Source: Euryodendron excelsum
Taxonomy: Eukaryota; Streptophyta; Magnoliopsida; Ericales; Pentaphylacaceae
Direction: 5' to 3'
Length of the DNA: 64,000 nt
Assembly: GCA_033060915.1 (NCBI GenBank)
Contig: CM065387.1
Location: 32,364,501-32,428,500 of the forward strand
Shown in pieces: positions 1 through 10,316 of this stretch. Each line of letters opens with the position of its first letter. Positions within the stretch are counted from its first letter, which is position 1. The notes beneath the pieces are model-generated. The model worked only from the letters and a program-made list of their open reading frames with translations. It was not told the origin of the DNA and ran no database searches. The position numbers and the translations under genes were made by a program.

Positions 1-298
1 ATTGTTAAAATATTGCTAACAAAATATGTTAATTGATACAAATTGATAGTTTTGAGATGCTAAAGTGTCATGTTTTAAACTTTAAGAGATTTAATTATAC
101 TGAGTCATGATCTAAGGGCTATTTTTGTAATTACCCTAAAAGAAGTTCTTTCCAACTCATTCAAATAGTATCCTCGAATAGATCCAATCTCCATTAACAA
201 AACGTGATAAAATGTACAAGTACAACTATCTTATTAAAACCTTAATTCTTTTACTTCAACAATACGATGGTACATAGTAATAGAAAATTTATTTATTC
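1..298. other. AT-rich non-coding DNA
   Basis: No open frame of useful length, no RNA gene and no repeat that I recognise in this stretch. Confidence 0.5.
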
Positions 299-452
299 AG
301 TATTTTTGGAGCACCACGTCGTCCTCGTTTTACCACTCATATAGTGATGGGATCTCCCCCTATTAGGTAGGGTCAAATACCCCACCTAATAGGTAAAGGA
401 CCTACCCCATGTGAGTGGAAAAATATGAACACGTGCCACTCCAAGAATACTT
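299..452. repeat. Foldback / MITE-like palindrome
   Basis: The two halves are imperfect reverse complements. The left arm has AGTATTTTTGGAG followed by a CACGT block, ACCACTCAT and CCCTATTAGGTAGGG. The right arm, read in reverse, has AGTATTCTTGGAG, CACGT, CCACTCACAT and ACCTATTAGGTGGGG. About 154 bp would fold into one long hairpin. No transposase and no clear target duplication are visible, so this is a MITE or foldback candidate. A hairpin RNA locus is less likely. Confidence 0.6.
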
Positions 453-470
453 AATAATTTCTCCTTGTAA

Positions 471-605
471 CAACCTCAAATGAACGCAACACATGGTTTT
501 GTAATCCAATTTTATATGATATGATTCCCATCTAAGTATGAAGACAAATTCAATCTCAAATGACAACAATACTCGATTTGATAATCCAGTTACAAATATT
601 TCCCA
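471..605 (-). repeat. Inverted copy of ~85 bp dispersed repeat
   Basis: Read on the minus strand this segment contains two imperfect units built on TTAGATGGGAATCATATC, then ATAAAATTGG and CATTTGAGGTTG. The same unit occurs on the plus strand at 5200-5655, so the two clusters face each other across the 786-4075 element. The stretch from here to 785 shows nothing else. Confidence 0.55.
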
Positions 606-785
606 TAAAAAACAAAAAAATGCAAAACTACTTCGCGAGTTGTGCTGCCGAAAACAAAATTTTCGTTAGATGATTACATTTCCTTATCTAATGATTCATC
701 ACTAAGATCACAATTGCTGACCATAATGTGACTACACCTTAAAATGTTTATCAAAAGTAAGACACTAACATTTCATAAGTCATCT

Positions 786-2210
786 TGATGCAAAACGGTG
801 ACGTTCAGTCTCGAAATCGCGTAAAATTCGGTGGCTTGATTGGAAACATACTGGAGATCAGATTCATAGTAGGTTTTTTTATAAATCTTGTTAGGAATTT
901 TTGGAATTCATTGTTTATGCCTCGAAAAAGGTGATTTTGTCATTTTTTAAAAGATTTGATTGATTAAATCCAATTTGGTCTAGATTTTTTCCTAGACGTT
1001 TCTTATATAGTGTCCAAATTTAAGCCTAACTCGAATTTTACTATTTTTTATTTAATTTCTTTATTTTTGCCTTAATTTCAGTAATTAAGGTTAGAGTTTG
1101 TGTTTGCTCATTAAATACAATATAAGAACCTTCGTCCTAGACAGTTTTATTTGATTAATAATATTCAAAGAGGTTTTTCTCTTTTATTCCTATCGACCTC
1201 ACTTGTTTCGTGGACATGATAAGGAGTTCCAAGACTAGGAGTCCTGAGACTCTTTGTCCGTGGAATAATAGTCTCATATAGTCCATTTAATTTCATATTT
1301 GTTTCACATGGGATAAAACCCTGGATTCATCTTATCTCAAGCATATTTGTTTTTGTTGGACTAGGATAAAATGAGAAATGACTATATTACTCCTCATTAA
1401 TAAGAATGAAATATGATTTAATATATAATATATTAACAATATTTTAATAATAAATAATATTGTGATAATATATTAACCGCTAATATATAAATATATGTAT
1501 AATTATACTATTAACAAATCAGATATACGATATATTATTAATATTAGGTAAATATATTAATATATATAATTATAGTGATAGATAAGATACTTATTATATT
1601 ATTAAAATATAATATAATGTTAATATATTAACATATATATATATATAAACAAGCATATATAATTATGATATTAATATATAAGATATATATATTATTAATC
1701 TAATTTTAATATACATCATATTAATATATGTATAATTATAATATTAATATATGAGATTTATGTATTGTATTATTAATATAATGTTAATATACATGAACAA
1801 TATAATAAAACATATATATGTATATATATCATATTATATTGTTATACACAACATAAAATAACATATGTAAGTTACGATAAAGGGTATTTTGGTCATTACA
1901 TGCCTCACCCAAACACGCTTTGCTCCAGGACTATTTGTCTCATCTCCCCCTTTGAGACTAAATAGTCTTACATATGTGGGATGAACAGTTTGATTATTTT
2001 TTACAACCAAATGTGGGACTATATAGGACCATTAGTTTAATTCGGCATAGTCCGACTTTGTCTCGCTAAACAAATGCGGCCATGGTTCTTTGTGTTCCTG
2101 TGAAAGCATTTAAACAATAGTTGCCTATTTTTCTAACATTTTCTTGATAAAATTTCAATAGATTTGTGGAAGGTGTTTAATCTTGTAATTTTTTATTACT
2201 TCTCGTTGCA
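786..2210 (+). repeat. Left LTR of the LARD-like element, with insert
   Basis: Starts TGATG and ends near CGTTGCA, just before the primer-binding site. Long stretches align by eye to 3513-4075, for example the blocks around GCCTCGAAAAAGG, TTGATTAATAATATTCAAAG and ATAGTTGCCTA. The alignment is interrupted between about 1200 and 2076 by an insert. A TATA-like TATAAGAACC lies near 1122. Confidence 0.6.
1200..2076. mobile_element. AT-rich insert, candidate TIR DNA element
   Basis: This block is absent from the partner LTR, so it was inserted. Its ends are loosely inverted: CACTTGTTTCG at the left and, read in reverse, CATTTGTTTAGCG at the right. Both ends also contain GGACTAT/AGTCC-type motifs. 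The core (about 1400-1860) is almost pure A/T with many TATA runs. No transposase and no clear target duplication are visible, so the class is undetermined. Confidence 0.4.
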
Positions 2211-2214
2211 TTAA

Positions 2215-2232
2215 TTGGTATCAAAACTTGCG
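2215..2232 (+). other. Primer-binding site of the LARD-like element
   Basis: TGGTATCAAAACTTGC lies four bases after the LTR end. Its first eight bases match the initiator-tRNA-Met primer site (TGGTATCAGAGC) used by many plant LTR elements. Confidence 0.5.
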
Positions 2233-2246
2233 ATCGATCTTATATC

Positions 2247-3119
2247 ATGTCTTGTGGAAGAGGAGGATGTGGTGGTGGTGTTCTAGATGCAACTCTTAAA
2301 GCCATGCATGAACATGATGATGTAGATTGCCTGGTGCACCTATGTTTTGATACTGTCTATCACACCCGGGTCCACTTAGCACAATATTGTCCGCTTTAGG
2401 CCTCCGCCCGCACGACTTTAAAATGTGTTGTGCTAATTAGAGAATCGAACCTACATATATAACTCTTAACTTCACCTTCCCCAAGCGATGTGGAACTCGT
2501 CACCAGGCCCTATGCACCTCCTATAGTATTGGTCACAACCTCAAGGTTCTAGTCATCACAGTCCGGTGACGAGTCCCACATCGCTTGGGGAAGGTGAAGT
2601 TAAAAGCTATATATGTAGGTTCGATTCTCTACTTAGCACAAAGTGTTTTAAAGCCATGCGAGTTAAGGTCTAAAGCGAACAATATTGTGCTAGGTGGATC
2701 CAGGTGTGACACAGAATGGTATCAGAGCTAAGCCCAGTTGAAAGTGTGTGGATTGGCCCTGCAACGGGGATGTTGCAGCCCCCGAAGGGGGGATGGACTG
2801 TGATGACTAGAACCTTGAGGTTGTGACCAATACTAGAAGAGGTGCACAAGGCTTGGTGACGAGTTCCACATCGCTTGGGGAAGGTGAACTTAAGAACTAT
2901 ATATATAGGTTTGGTTCTCTACTTAGCACAACATGTTTTTAAGCCTTGGGGGCGAGGTCTAAAGTGGACAATATTGTGCTAGGTGGACTCGAGTGTGACA
3001 CTATCCCGTTGAGTTTTCATTATGTGACTGAAAGACTGAGGAAAGATCATGTGTTGAAGAGTTTTAAAGATTGTGTAAATCAAATTCCTGAAAAAGAGGT
3101 ATTCTTGAATTTGAATTAG
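2247..3119 (+). pseudogene. Short gag-like ORF remnant interrupted by a TRIM
   Basis: An ATG 30 bases after the primer site opens a short frame beginning with Gly/Cys-rich residues (MSCGRGGCGGG). It breaks near 2353 at the TRIM and appears to resume at about 3001, giving a few dozen further residues before a stop at 3117-3119. I do not recognise a domain. Its position right after the primer site is where gag would lie, so gag remnant is an inference. Confidence 0.35.
2354..3000 (+). mobile_element. TRIM retrotransposon, with an extra inverted LTR
   Basis: The right LTR is 2799-3000 (202 bp, TGTGATGACT...GTGTGACA). A primer-binding site TGGTATCAGAGC sits at 2717-2728, and a purine tract with GAAGGGGGGATGG ends just before 2799, so the internal domain is only about 80 bp. 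The left LTR is truncated (about 2565-2711). Fused head-on to it is a full inverted LTR copy at about 2354-2564. There is no coding capacity, as expected for TRIMs. I saw no 5S rRNA segment, so it is not a Cassandra type. Confidence 0.75.
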
Positions 3120-3238
3120 AATTTCTTTTGGACCTCAAGTAGATTGGGATTCACCACCAATACATGAAGGATATACTAAAGATGGATTCTTGATTTATTC
3201 TAGAAAGCACATAAAACAATATTTGTTGGCGATTTTGT

Positions 3239-3532
3239 TTGAAACAAAACCGAGACAGGTACCCATTGAATTTTACTTCTTTTGAAGATTGTACATACAT
3301 GTTTCTAGTTGATTCCTTTAAACACTATGAAGACTCATTATATTTTGAGGAGTTCAATTTAGCTCCACTGTTCTATCAAGAAATTAATTATCAATTATTT
3401 TATTTTGATTCGATAGATTGGTTGGATGAAAGTTACGTGACAAATGTTGAAAAGTTCAAAATTCTTCATTGGAATCTATATTCAAGGACGAGTTTTTCTA
3501 ACTTCGGGAGAATGATGGAAAGTGAAAATTAA
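3239..3532 (+). pseudogene. Unrecognised ORF remnant at the end of the LARD body
   Basis: A 97-residue open frame rich in Phe, Tyr and Asp, with no domain I recognise. Its last codons overlap the start of the right LTR. The segment SRTSFSNFGRMM is reached through the sequence typical of the gypsy pol terminus, so the frame may be a pol tail fused to unrelated filler. It may equally be a chance frame. Confidence 0.25.
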
Positions 3533-4075
3533 GAATTTTGATCTCAAAATTGTATAAAATTTGGCAGTTTGATTGAAAACGTGCTAGAGAACAAAATCCA
3601 AAGTGTACTATAGGCTTTATCAATTTTTAGATAGATTCCACTGTTTAGGCCTCAAAAAGGGCAATTTTGTTATTTTTGAAAGATTTGATTTGCCCATATC
3701 TCGGCCAATATGATTCTGAATTAGTTTAGATTTTTTTCCTACAAGTTTCTTTTGGAGTCTAGTAGTCACACTTGGGCTTAACTCACGTTTACCATTTAAT
3801 AATTTTTTGTATCTTTATTAATTTTTGTGTTTCCGAGTTAAATTAGGTTTAGGTCTCTGTTTTCACTGTAAATACAGTGTAATGGCCTTTTTCCTAAGCA
3901 GCTTTTGATTGATTAATAATATTGAAAGTGGTTTTCTCTTTATTCTTATTGTTATTTGTGTTCTTGTTGAAGAACTACAACCAATAGTTGCCTAATTTTT
4001 TAGTATCTTTGTAGTGAAATTCAACAGATTTGTGGAAGGCGTATGATCTATGATTTTCCAGCACCCCTCGCTGTA
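3513..4075 (+). repeat. Right LTR of the LARD-like element
   Basis: About 563 bp, TGATGG at the start and CGCTGTA near the end. It aligns with 786-2210 once the 1200-2076 insert is removed. Confidence 0.6.
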
Positions 4076-4989
4076 TCACATTTTCAGTTCATCAATTTGT
4101 CATTTGTACGTCGTCAATATTGAGGTGTTGATTTCAATTTCCCTCATAATTAATGACGAATTTGATAGATTGTCTTTCTCTTGATTTAAATAGAGGTAAT
4201 GCTGTTCTATCGTGACGGAATAAAATATATATTTTGTTCTCCTAATTCACAAGAAAACACCAATAAATTTTCAAGCTACTTAATTTGCTAATAATTATAA
4301 TGTCAATTGTACATTTTTGTTGGTAATATCCTAGTAAAAATGTATTTGCATGATATACATGCTTATGCATATGTAAATATGCCTTTAGTTATATGATTAT
4401 TATTATTTTTGAAATTGATTTTTGTTCACTGCTTGATAGAGTGGAATTTTAAGGGTTAGTTCACCTGATTATTTTAATTATTCGTCATACGTATTTGTGC
4501 ATATACATAAGGACGTATATGCATTTCAGGAAGCATGCATAATTATTTGAACTATCCTGATGGCATGTGATTATTTGGATTTTCTTTGGGAATATTGATA
4601 CTTTCAGAATGAGTTAAATCTTTTCACGCGTATGCCATATTTGTAGTAACAGGCCAGCTTTTGATCAGATTGAGATAGGAATCATATCGAGGAGCTTGTA
4701 AAGTAATGGGAATCTATGTTCTCATTTAACTGCAATAACGTTAGAAGGCAGATTAGCCAACGAACAAGTCATGATTTGAGCTTTGAGTGGCGGAGGATGG
4801 CTAATCCCACCTTCTCTTCTTCTTCGGCTTTAGTGGTACTGGGCCACATTATTGCCTTTCAAAAAGGCTATCAGAACATGACAAGACTCGGTAAACAAAT
4901 TTTATGGGTATCGACCATGTCTTCTTAAAATAGTTGAAAGAATGTTTGCTGTTGCCTAGATCATGGCACTGCAGTTGATGCCATGTTTA
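4076..4989. other. Non-coding AT-rich spacer
   Basis: Only short chance frames. The motif GTAGTAACAGGCCAGCTTTT at about 4646 recurs at about 5202 and, in altered form, at 5512, which links this spacer to the repeat cluster downstream. I recognise no gene. Confidence 0.4.
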
Positions 4990-5189
4990 GGGCTGTTTAG
5001 ATTGCTTTTTTAAAATGTCATTAGTCATAATTTAAGCTAATTTTAAAAAGACACTTCTTTAAATGACTTTTTTAAGTTTAAACAAGGTTTAAAAAATCAC
5101 TTTTTTTAGCAGCTAGAGTCTAACACTGTTTAAAAAAGCCATCAATTTAAGCCATAAGTTACTAAAAAAGTCATCAGTTTAAGCACCCC
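4990..5189. mobile_element. Small MITE
   Basis: About 200 bp rich in AAAAAG and TTTAAG. The left end GGGCTGTTTAGATTGC and the reverse of the right end GGGGTGCTTAAACTG are imperfect inverted termini. The flanks contain TTA on both sides, which would suit a PIF/Harbinger-type insertion, but the match is short. Confidence 0.45.
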
Positions 5190-5199
5190 TTTAGTAGTA

Positions 5200-5655
5200 A
5201 CAGGCCAGCTTTTAACGCACCTAATTAGATGGGAATCATATCTTATAAAATTGGTTTATCAAATCAAGTATTGTACCCGAGCCTTGTTCTTCCTCACCCG
5301 ATTCAATGCTAAATAAATCCTATAGCTGACGGAAGCTAGAGCAAGTCGTGAAAGACCGCCTTAATTTTTGTAGTGCCAAAGAATCTCATATTACCTTATT
5401 AGCTACGGGACTAGATATTGCATTGTTGTTTATTTATTTATTTATTTTTGTATTGAGGTTAGAATGTCCGAGCCAATTTCCACATGGCTTGATGCATGCA
5501 ATTTTTTTTTTGTAGTAACAGGCAAGTTGTAATTATACTTAGATGGGAATTATGTCTTGTTAAAATTGGTTCACCGAAACCAGTATTGTAGTGATTTGAG
5601 GTTGAATTTTGATTTCGCACTTGGATGGGAATCATGTGTTTTAAAATAGTTAAAA
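5200..5655 (+). repeat. Cluster of ~85 bp repeat units
   Basis: At least three imperfect units carry AGATGGGAATCAT followed by AAAATTGGTT and a GTATTGTAGTGATTTGAGG block (about 5228, 5540 and 5615). Inverted relatives lie at 471-605. A 240 bp stretch between the first two units is not repetitive. Confidence 0.5.
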
Positions 5656-6033
5656 TTAAGAATGTTTAATTGCAAGCTTGTAATCGCGCTCAGAGGCCGT
5701 CCACCGTAGTACGTTTTTCTTCCCTACATCCTATTTTTGTTGTAGTGAAAGGAAAAAATGAAGAGTCAAAAAAAAAAAAACAAAAAAAGAAAGAAAGAAA
5801 GAAGAAAACTTTCATTCCTGTAAGCTCCATAGGTTTTTTCCTCCATTCCAGCGTTGGAATGGACGGATCATTGAGAGCGTTGAAATCGTTATCATTCAGG
5901 ATTATCATGGCTGGCTTCAATGGACGTCTATGCTAGGTTTCGCTCACTTTCATTCCCGTAAGCTCCATGGTTTTTTCCTCCATTCCACCTTATCTTGATC
6001 CATCCAACTGGCAACAGGTAAGGGTTTCTTCAA
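5656..6033. other. Purine-rich non-coding stretch with a short duplication
   Basis: An A-rich run (5766-5805) is followed by two copies of a ~45 bp segment around GTAAGCTCCATRGGTTTTTTCC (about 5810 and 5948). Open frames here are low complexity and not convincing. Confidence 0.4.
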
Positions 6034-6610
6034 TGCAGGCCAACTCAACACAATTTAAGGCCTAAAGCGACAACTTTAAATAAGACTTTTTTTTATAAAA
6101 AAAATTATTGAATTTTATATCTTTAATAGTGGTCTAAAATTTTTGTTCAAAATTTATTTTTCTAACCTTTTGGGATGAAAAATTATTAATTAATATATTC
6201 AAGTTTAGGTAGTAAATCTTTTTCACTTGGTAGCATACCACATATCACGTATGACCTAAGTAATACACGCAAACTAGATACAAATATTTCATCGAATTTA
6301 CCGAATCAACATTGACCCAATCAATATAATAAAAAATTAGTTTTTAGATTTTACCTTAACGGCTACCTATAGATAACCCACCAGCAATAAAAAAATTACA
6401 CTTTGTTTAATTTAACGTCTTAAGCAATAAAAGAAAAAATTATTCTTTTGATAAATGAAATAATATGTCGTACATATAAAGGTTACTTACAAAATCAAAT
6501 AGAGATTGAATACAATTTGACAAGATAGAAATCAAACAAAGATCAATCCATATAAAAGATAGGAACCAAACAAAGATCAATCCATATAAAAAAATAAAAG
6601 ATTTACATCA
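6034..6610. other. Possible left remnant of an older DNA transposon
   Basis: CAGGCCAACTCAACACAATTT followed by AAGGCCTAAAGCGAC resembles termini I associate with plant hAT elements. A related GGGCCTAAAGTGAG...GCTGGCCC occurs on the other side of the Athila element at about 50228-50272. A 32 bp unit (AACAAAGATCAATCCATATAAA) is tandemly doubled at 6527-6591. Family assignment is tentative. Confidence 0.25.
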
Positions 6611-6797
6611 ATAAGTGATTACACTTTAAAAATGTAATCTAAGCCCTTGATTTTGGGCTTTGATAGTGTTAAGTTCATTATAAATAAGCTCTTTTTACAT
6701 AATATTTTCATGTTGATAAGTTTTATTATTTTTTGTAGGTTATTCAGCTAAGAAGGCCAAGGAGGGGGCATAAATGGAAAGTGTGTCAAAATGCATT

Positions 6798-7092
6798 AGT
6801 GTTAGGATGGAGAATGTCAGCGTCTTGACACTCAGAGAGTTCACAACTGAAGAGAATAGCCAAGCATCAGGACGCACCTGATTACTGTTCTGACGATCAA
6901 CGAGCTTGTTTGACCTCAAAATGACCTAGTGTCAGGACGCTACATTCAACCGTCCTAACCTTCAGAAGGAATAAAGCTAATAAAGGAAAAAGGTTAGCAT
7001 CAGAACGATCCATTTCACCATCCTGACGATCAGAACCGTGAAGGCCAGACAATTTACATTAGCGTCAGGACGCTACTTTCACCATCCTAATG
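6798..7092 (+). repeat. Five-unit hairpin array in the Athila A 5' LTR
   Basis: Five units about 60-68 bp apart, beginning near 6798, 6866, 6930, 6988 and 7051. Each pairs a GCGTCAGGACG-like left arm with a GTCCTGACGAT-like right arm across about 15-20 bases. The array lies just upstream of the TATA box, in U3. It recurs in the 3' LTR and again inside the element at 28683-28978. Confidence 0.7.
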
Positions 7093-7153
7093 ATGGGTTT
7101 TGTAACAAAATTATATATACATTGCTATATCTTTTTTGGCCGGCCATGTGGGC

Positions 7154-7160
7154 TATAAAA
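7154..7160 (+). promoter_or_regulatory. TATA box of the Athila A 5' LTR
   Basis: GGCTATAAAAG lies 60 bp after the hairpin array. The 3' LTR has GGCTATAAAAGG at the matching place (about 48731). Transcription would start about 30 bp downstream. Confidence 0.6.
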
Positions 7161-8198
7161 GTATGACGTTTTTGTAGAGGAAGAGTGATTTTTAGAGAGC
7201 TTTTAAAATAGTTTTTAGAGAGAGAAAGTCTTAGATTCTTAGGTCTTGTATTTTCTTTAACTTTCTTTGTATTTTTTTTCATTTTTCGTGAAGCCAAACA
7301 CTCGATTATAGCAGTTAAATTCTAGATCTAGTGTTATTCATGCTTTCTATCATCTTCTACATGCTTATCTTCATGGAAATAGCCAACTAAACTTCTCAAT
7401 TGGATGCAATAGTGAAGATTCATCAAGGATTGCATGAGATTTGAAGGGAAGTTCATGATCTTGATTGAATATCTTTAGATTTCTTTCTTCTTCTCTAATT
7501 TGAGTTGATTCTCACTTAGAACTCTGGGGATTATAATCATGGTCAATGAACTTGTGATTTTCTCTCAAGGAACTATAATTCCTTATTGAATATAACTCCA
7601 ATTATAGAAGAAATCAAGATTTTCATAGCTATATCTACCGAATCAAGGTTCCATGGAAAGGATCCTTGACTTGAGTTAAATTGGACTCTCTACAAATTCC
7701 ATTGCATGAATTGATGAGTTGAATCAATTGTATCCAATTCCTTTTGGTCTCTACTTGAATTTCTTGTTGTTTGCTTGGATTGAATCTAATTCAATTAGGT
7801 TGAATTTATTTCTTCTCCAATTTCTCTTTCTAGTAGTTAATGTTCAAAAAGTATTGATTGATTAGCTATTAATTCATAGTGTTCTAAGTGGTAGAATTGA
7901 GTTACTTTAATTCCATTAGTTTAATGTTAATTGTCATCAACTTTCCGAGTCAATTGCTTAGAATAGTTCACCAACCAATTCAAAACCCCCAAAAGATTTT
8001 TGGTCTTATTTTGGTTACTTTATGATCTATTTTTTTTCCCTTTTTTCAATTGAATTTAAGTGTGCTCTAATTTGCTTTTGCTTTGTGCTTAAAACTATAT
8101 TGGTGTAGATCTCTTGGGAGAACGATAACCGATCCTTGCCGGTAAAACTACAGCACAACCACTTGATCTTAAGTGCACATTTTGAAGTGAATTAAGTT

Positions 8199-8216
8199 TT
8201 GGCATCATTGCTGGGA
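8199..8216 (+). other. Primer-binding site of Athila A
   Basis: TTTTGGCATCATTGCTGGGA follows the LTR by a few bases. It is a mutated TGGCGCCGTTGCCGGGG-type site, normally paired by tRNA-Asp in Athila/Tat elements. The intact version is seen in Athila B at 44107-44126. Confidence 0.65.
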
Positions 8217-8764
8217 ATCTTGCAAAGAAAAGCCAAAATTAAAAAAAAAAACTGAAAAAATTACAAAATAGGTGGGAATTGATCTCCCACCTCCGAGGGA
8301 AGCATCTACGGCTTTAGGCCAAGGTCGATCCCTCAAACCCTTTATGTGAATATACTTGCTAGATTTGTTTGGTTTTTCTTTTTCATAGTTTCTTTTGTTT
8401 GGTTAATTAGGTTGCATAGCATTCTGCTAGAGGCATTAGTGGGAGGTAGGCTAGTATGCTTTAATTGTGAATTGGTGGTATTGTTGAGCACGAGGAGTAG
8501 GAGATTGGAGTTGAAAAAGTCGTTGTCCAGCATTGCATTGAAAAAGCCATTGTCCGACATTTATATGTTTGTATATGATGTGCTGCTAGGATTTAGACAT
8601 CTCATTTGTTGCATTCATTTGCATGCCATCATTCACACAAGATACGTACAAGCATCTTGTGAGGCTTGTGAGTTCAAGTCCTTGATCATCTTCTATTAAC
8701 ACACCCACTCTCGGTTTACCCCTCATTGTCGACCTAAGATTCATCCCTATAGAGAACATGAACG

Positions 8765-8828
<64 letters not shown>

Positions 8829-9010
8829 GGTGTGTTATGGGATACCCAATCTTGTACCACCTAACTATGATGGATTGCCTATACCACCACCTATTCCAAA
8901 CCAAAAGGGGGTGAGGAATTTGAGAGAGGGAGTGTCCATGGAAACCATGCCGCTCCTCAACATCGAACCTTGAGGGATTACATGAATCCCCCAAGACAGG
9001 CTCCTACTTC
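8217..9010 (+). other. Athila A leader between primer site and gag
   Basis: Long untranslated leader, as usual in Athila. The open frames seen on either strand around 8734-8994 are poly-Gly or poly-Pro produced by the G run and are not genes. Confidence 0.5.
8767..8827 (+). repeat. 61-base uninterrupted G homopolymer
   Basis: Positions 8767 to 8827 are all G, directly before the gag coding region. Other G runs in the window are much shorter (17 at 29888, 9 at 35331). It is either a real G tract or an assembly artefact. Confidence 0.9.
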
Positions 9011-10240
9011 ATGGCTTGTTTTTTCACCACACTGCAATACTTTAAACATTCGTTCGGGGATGATGCAGTTGCTTCCAAAATTTCATGGGTAGCCTCAGAG
9101 CGACCTTATTCATTCATTAAGGAGTTTGAGGATGCATGTTTCCTCATGATGGATAACTCATGCCCAAGGAAAATATTCTTTATGAAGTTTTTTCCCTTTT
9201 GTCTCAAGGATAGAGCCAAGTCATGGTTTAATTCCTTGAGGCCATTGTCTATCTATACATGGCAAGTGCTTCAAGGGCAATTTTTAAAGAAATTTTTTTT
9301 GGAAAATCGCACCAAGGCGCTTAGGCGACAAATTTCTCAGTTTTCTCCCATGTTGGGAGAATCATTTTTTTAGTGCTGGGAGTGTTACAAGGACCTCTTA
9401 ATGGCTTGCCCACATCATCGTTACCCCAAGCAGCACATCATCTAAACTTTCTTTGCTTCACTTACACCCCAGTTAAAGCAATTTGTAGAGACCATGTGTG
9501 CAGGGATATTTGGAGATAAACAACACCATAGTGCATTAGCTTATTTTGATAATCTAGCAAACTTGACTAGGGATTGGGCAACAACCGGGACCCAAAATCT
9601 CGAGGTTCGGCCCTCCCCACAAGGGGTGAAGTACCAATTTAAAGAGAATGATAATGTGAACGCCCAACTTGCTACTTTGGCAAGAAAATTAGAGGCCGTT
9701 GAAATGAAGTGTATGAGTCCTATAGAGGCTGAGGTGGTGAAAGATATGAGTTGTATTGTGTGTGATACCATGGATCATGACACCGTGTCATATCCCGTGA
9801 TTTCGGAAGTCAAGGAGACCTTGCATGGCCAAGTCCATGCAATTGGTCAATATAACAGAGGAGGGGGTAACCCCTATTCAAATACCTACAACCCGGGGTG
9901 GAAGAATCACCCAAATTTCTCTTGGAAGGGTAAAGGGTCTTCGAACCTCCAAGCTCATCAAGGAGGATTTCAACATCTTCAACCCTACCAAGCACCTCCT
10001 CCACCATATCAACCACAAGCCTACCAACCTTATCAACAACCATCAGAATATTAAACTCAACCCAAAACGTACCAACCACCACATAAGAGGCCTTTTGAGG
10101 ATAATGTTTATCAATTGACCAATGAAATGAGGGGGGTGACTACTAGGGTTGATAAGCAAGAGAAACTACTCGAAAAAAATGCTCGGATGCTTAAGGATAT
10201 GCAAAAGCAAATGTCTTTCTTGACACAAGCTTTCACTTAA
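9011..10240 (+). pseudogene. Athila A gag (nucleocapsid/capsid polyprotein), broken
   Basis: Gag forms the cytoplasmic virus-like particle. The first frame (9011-9373) has the Athila capsid pattern: PYSFIKEFEDAC, KFFPFCLKDRAKSWFNSLRP, then LKKFFLENRTKALRRQIS. A stop at 9373 interrupts it and the coding sense continues without a start to 9494. The second frame (9494-10054) has LARKLEAVEMK, a zinc-knuckle-like CIVCDTMDHDTVSYP in which the last Cys is Tyr, and a Pro/Gln/Tyr-rich tail. A further piece in another frame runs to a stop near 10240. Several frame breaks make it non-functional. Athila B carries a matching region at 41856-42827 on the minus strand. Confidence 0.8.
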
Positions 10241-10316
10241 AATGTCCCGGGGAGATTCTTGGCACAACCTCAACCCAATCCGGTGATGAGGCAAGTACAT
10301 ATAACTGAGGGTATAA

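Larger units (their letters stand above)
786..4075 (+). mobile_element. Degenerate non-autonomous Ty3/gypsy-derived LTR element (LARD-like)
   Basis: Two diverged LTRs (786-2210 and 3513-4075) bracket a body of about 1.3 kb with no recognisable protease, RT or integrase. A primer-binding site starting TGGTATCA follows the left LTR. Before the right LTR is the motif TCAAGGACGAG...GGGAGAATGATG, which resembles the usual end of plant gypsy pol genes. A ~0.88 kb AT-rich insert enlarges the left LTR and a TRIM interrupts the body. I found no matching target duplication. It would depend on enzymes from related full elements. Confidence 0.6.
6616..8194 (+). repeat. 5' LTR of Athila A
   Basis: 1579 bp, near-colinear with 48197-49771. 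It begins with a short palindrome (GATTACACTTT...AAATGTAATC), then an array of hairpins, a TATA box at 7154 and a long transcribed part without coding content. Confidence 0.85.

Noticed and set aside
2354..3000. Cassandra-type TRIM with 5S rRNA segment
   Set aside because: I looked for the conserved 5S promoter boxes and did not find them in the 202 bp LTR.
6798..7092. CRISPR-like regularly spaced repeats
   Set aside because: Units are imperfect hairpins inside a plant retrotransposon LTR and recur in the second LTR; there are no unique spacers and no cas genes.
8734..8994. Poly-Pro frame (minus) and poly-Gly frame (plus, 8758-8973)
   Set aside because: Both are direct translations of the 61-base G run and have no other coding evidence.
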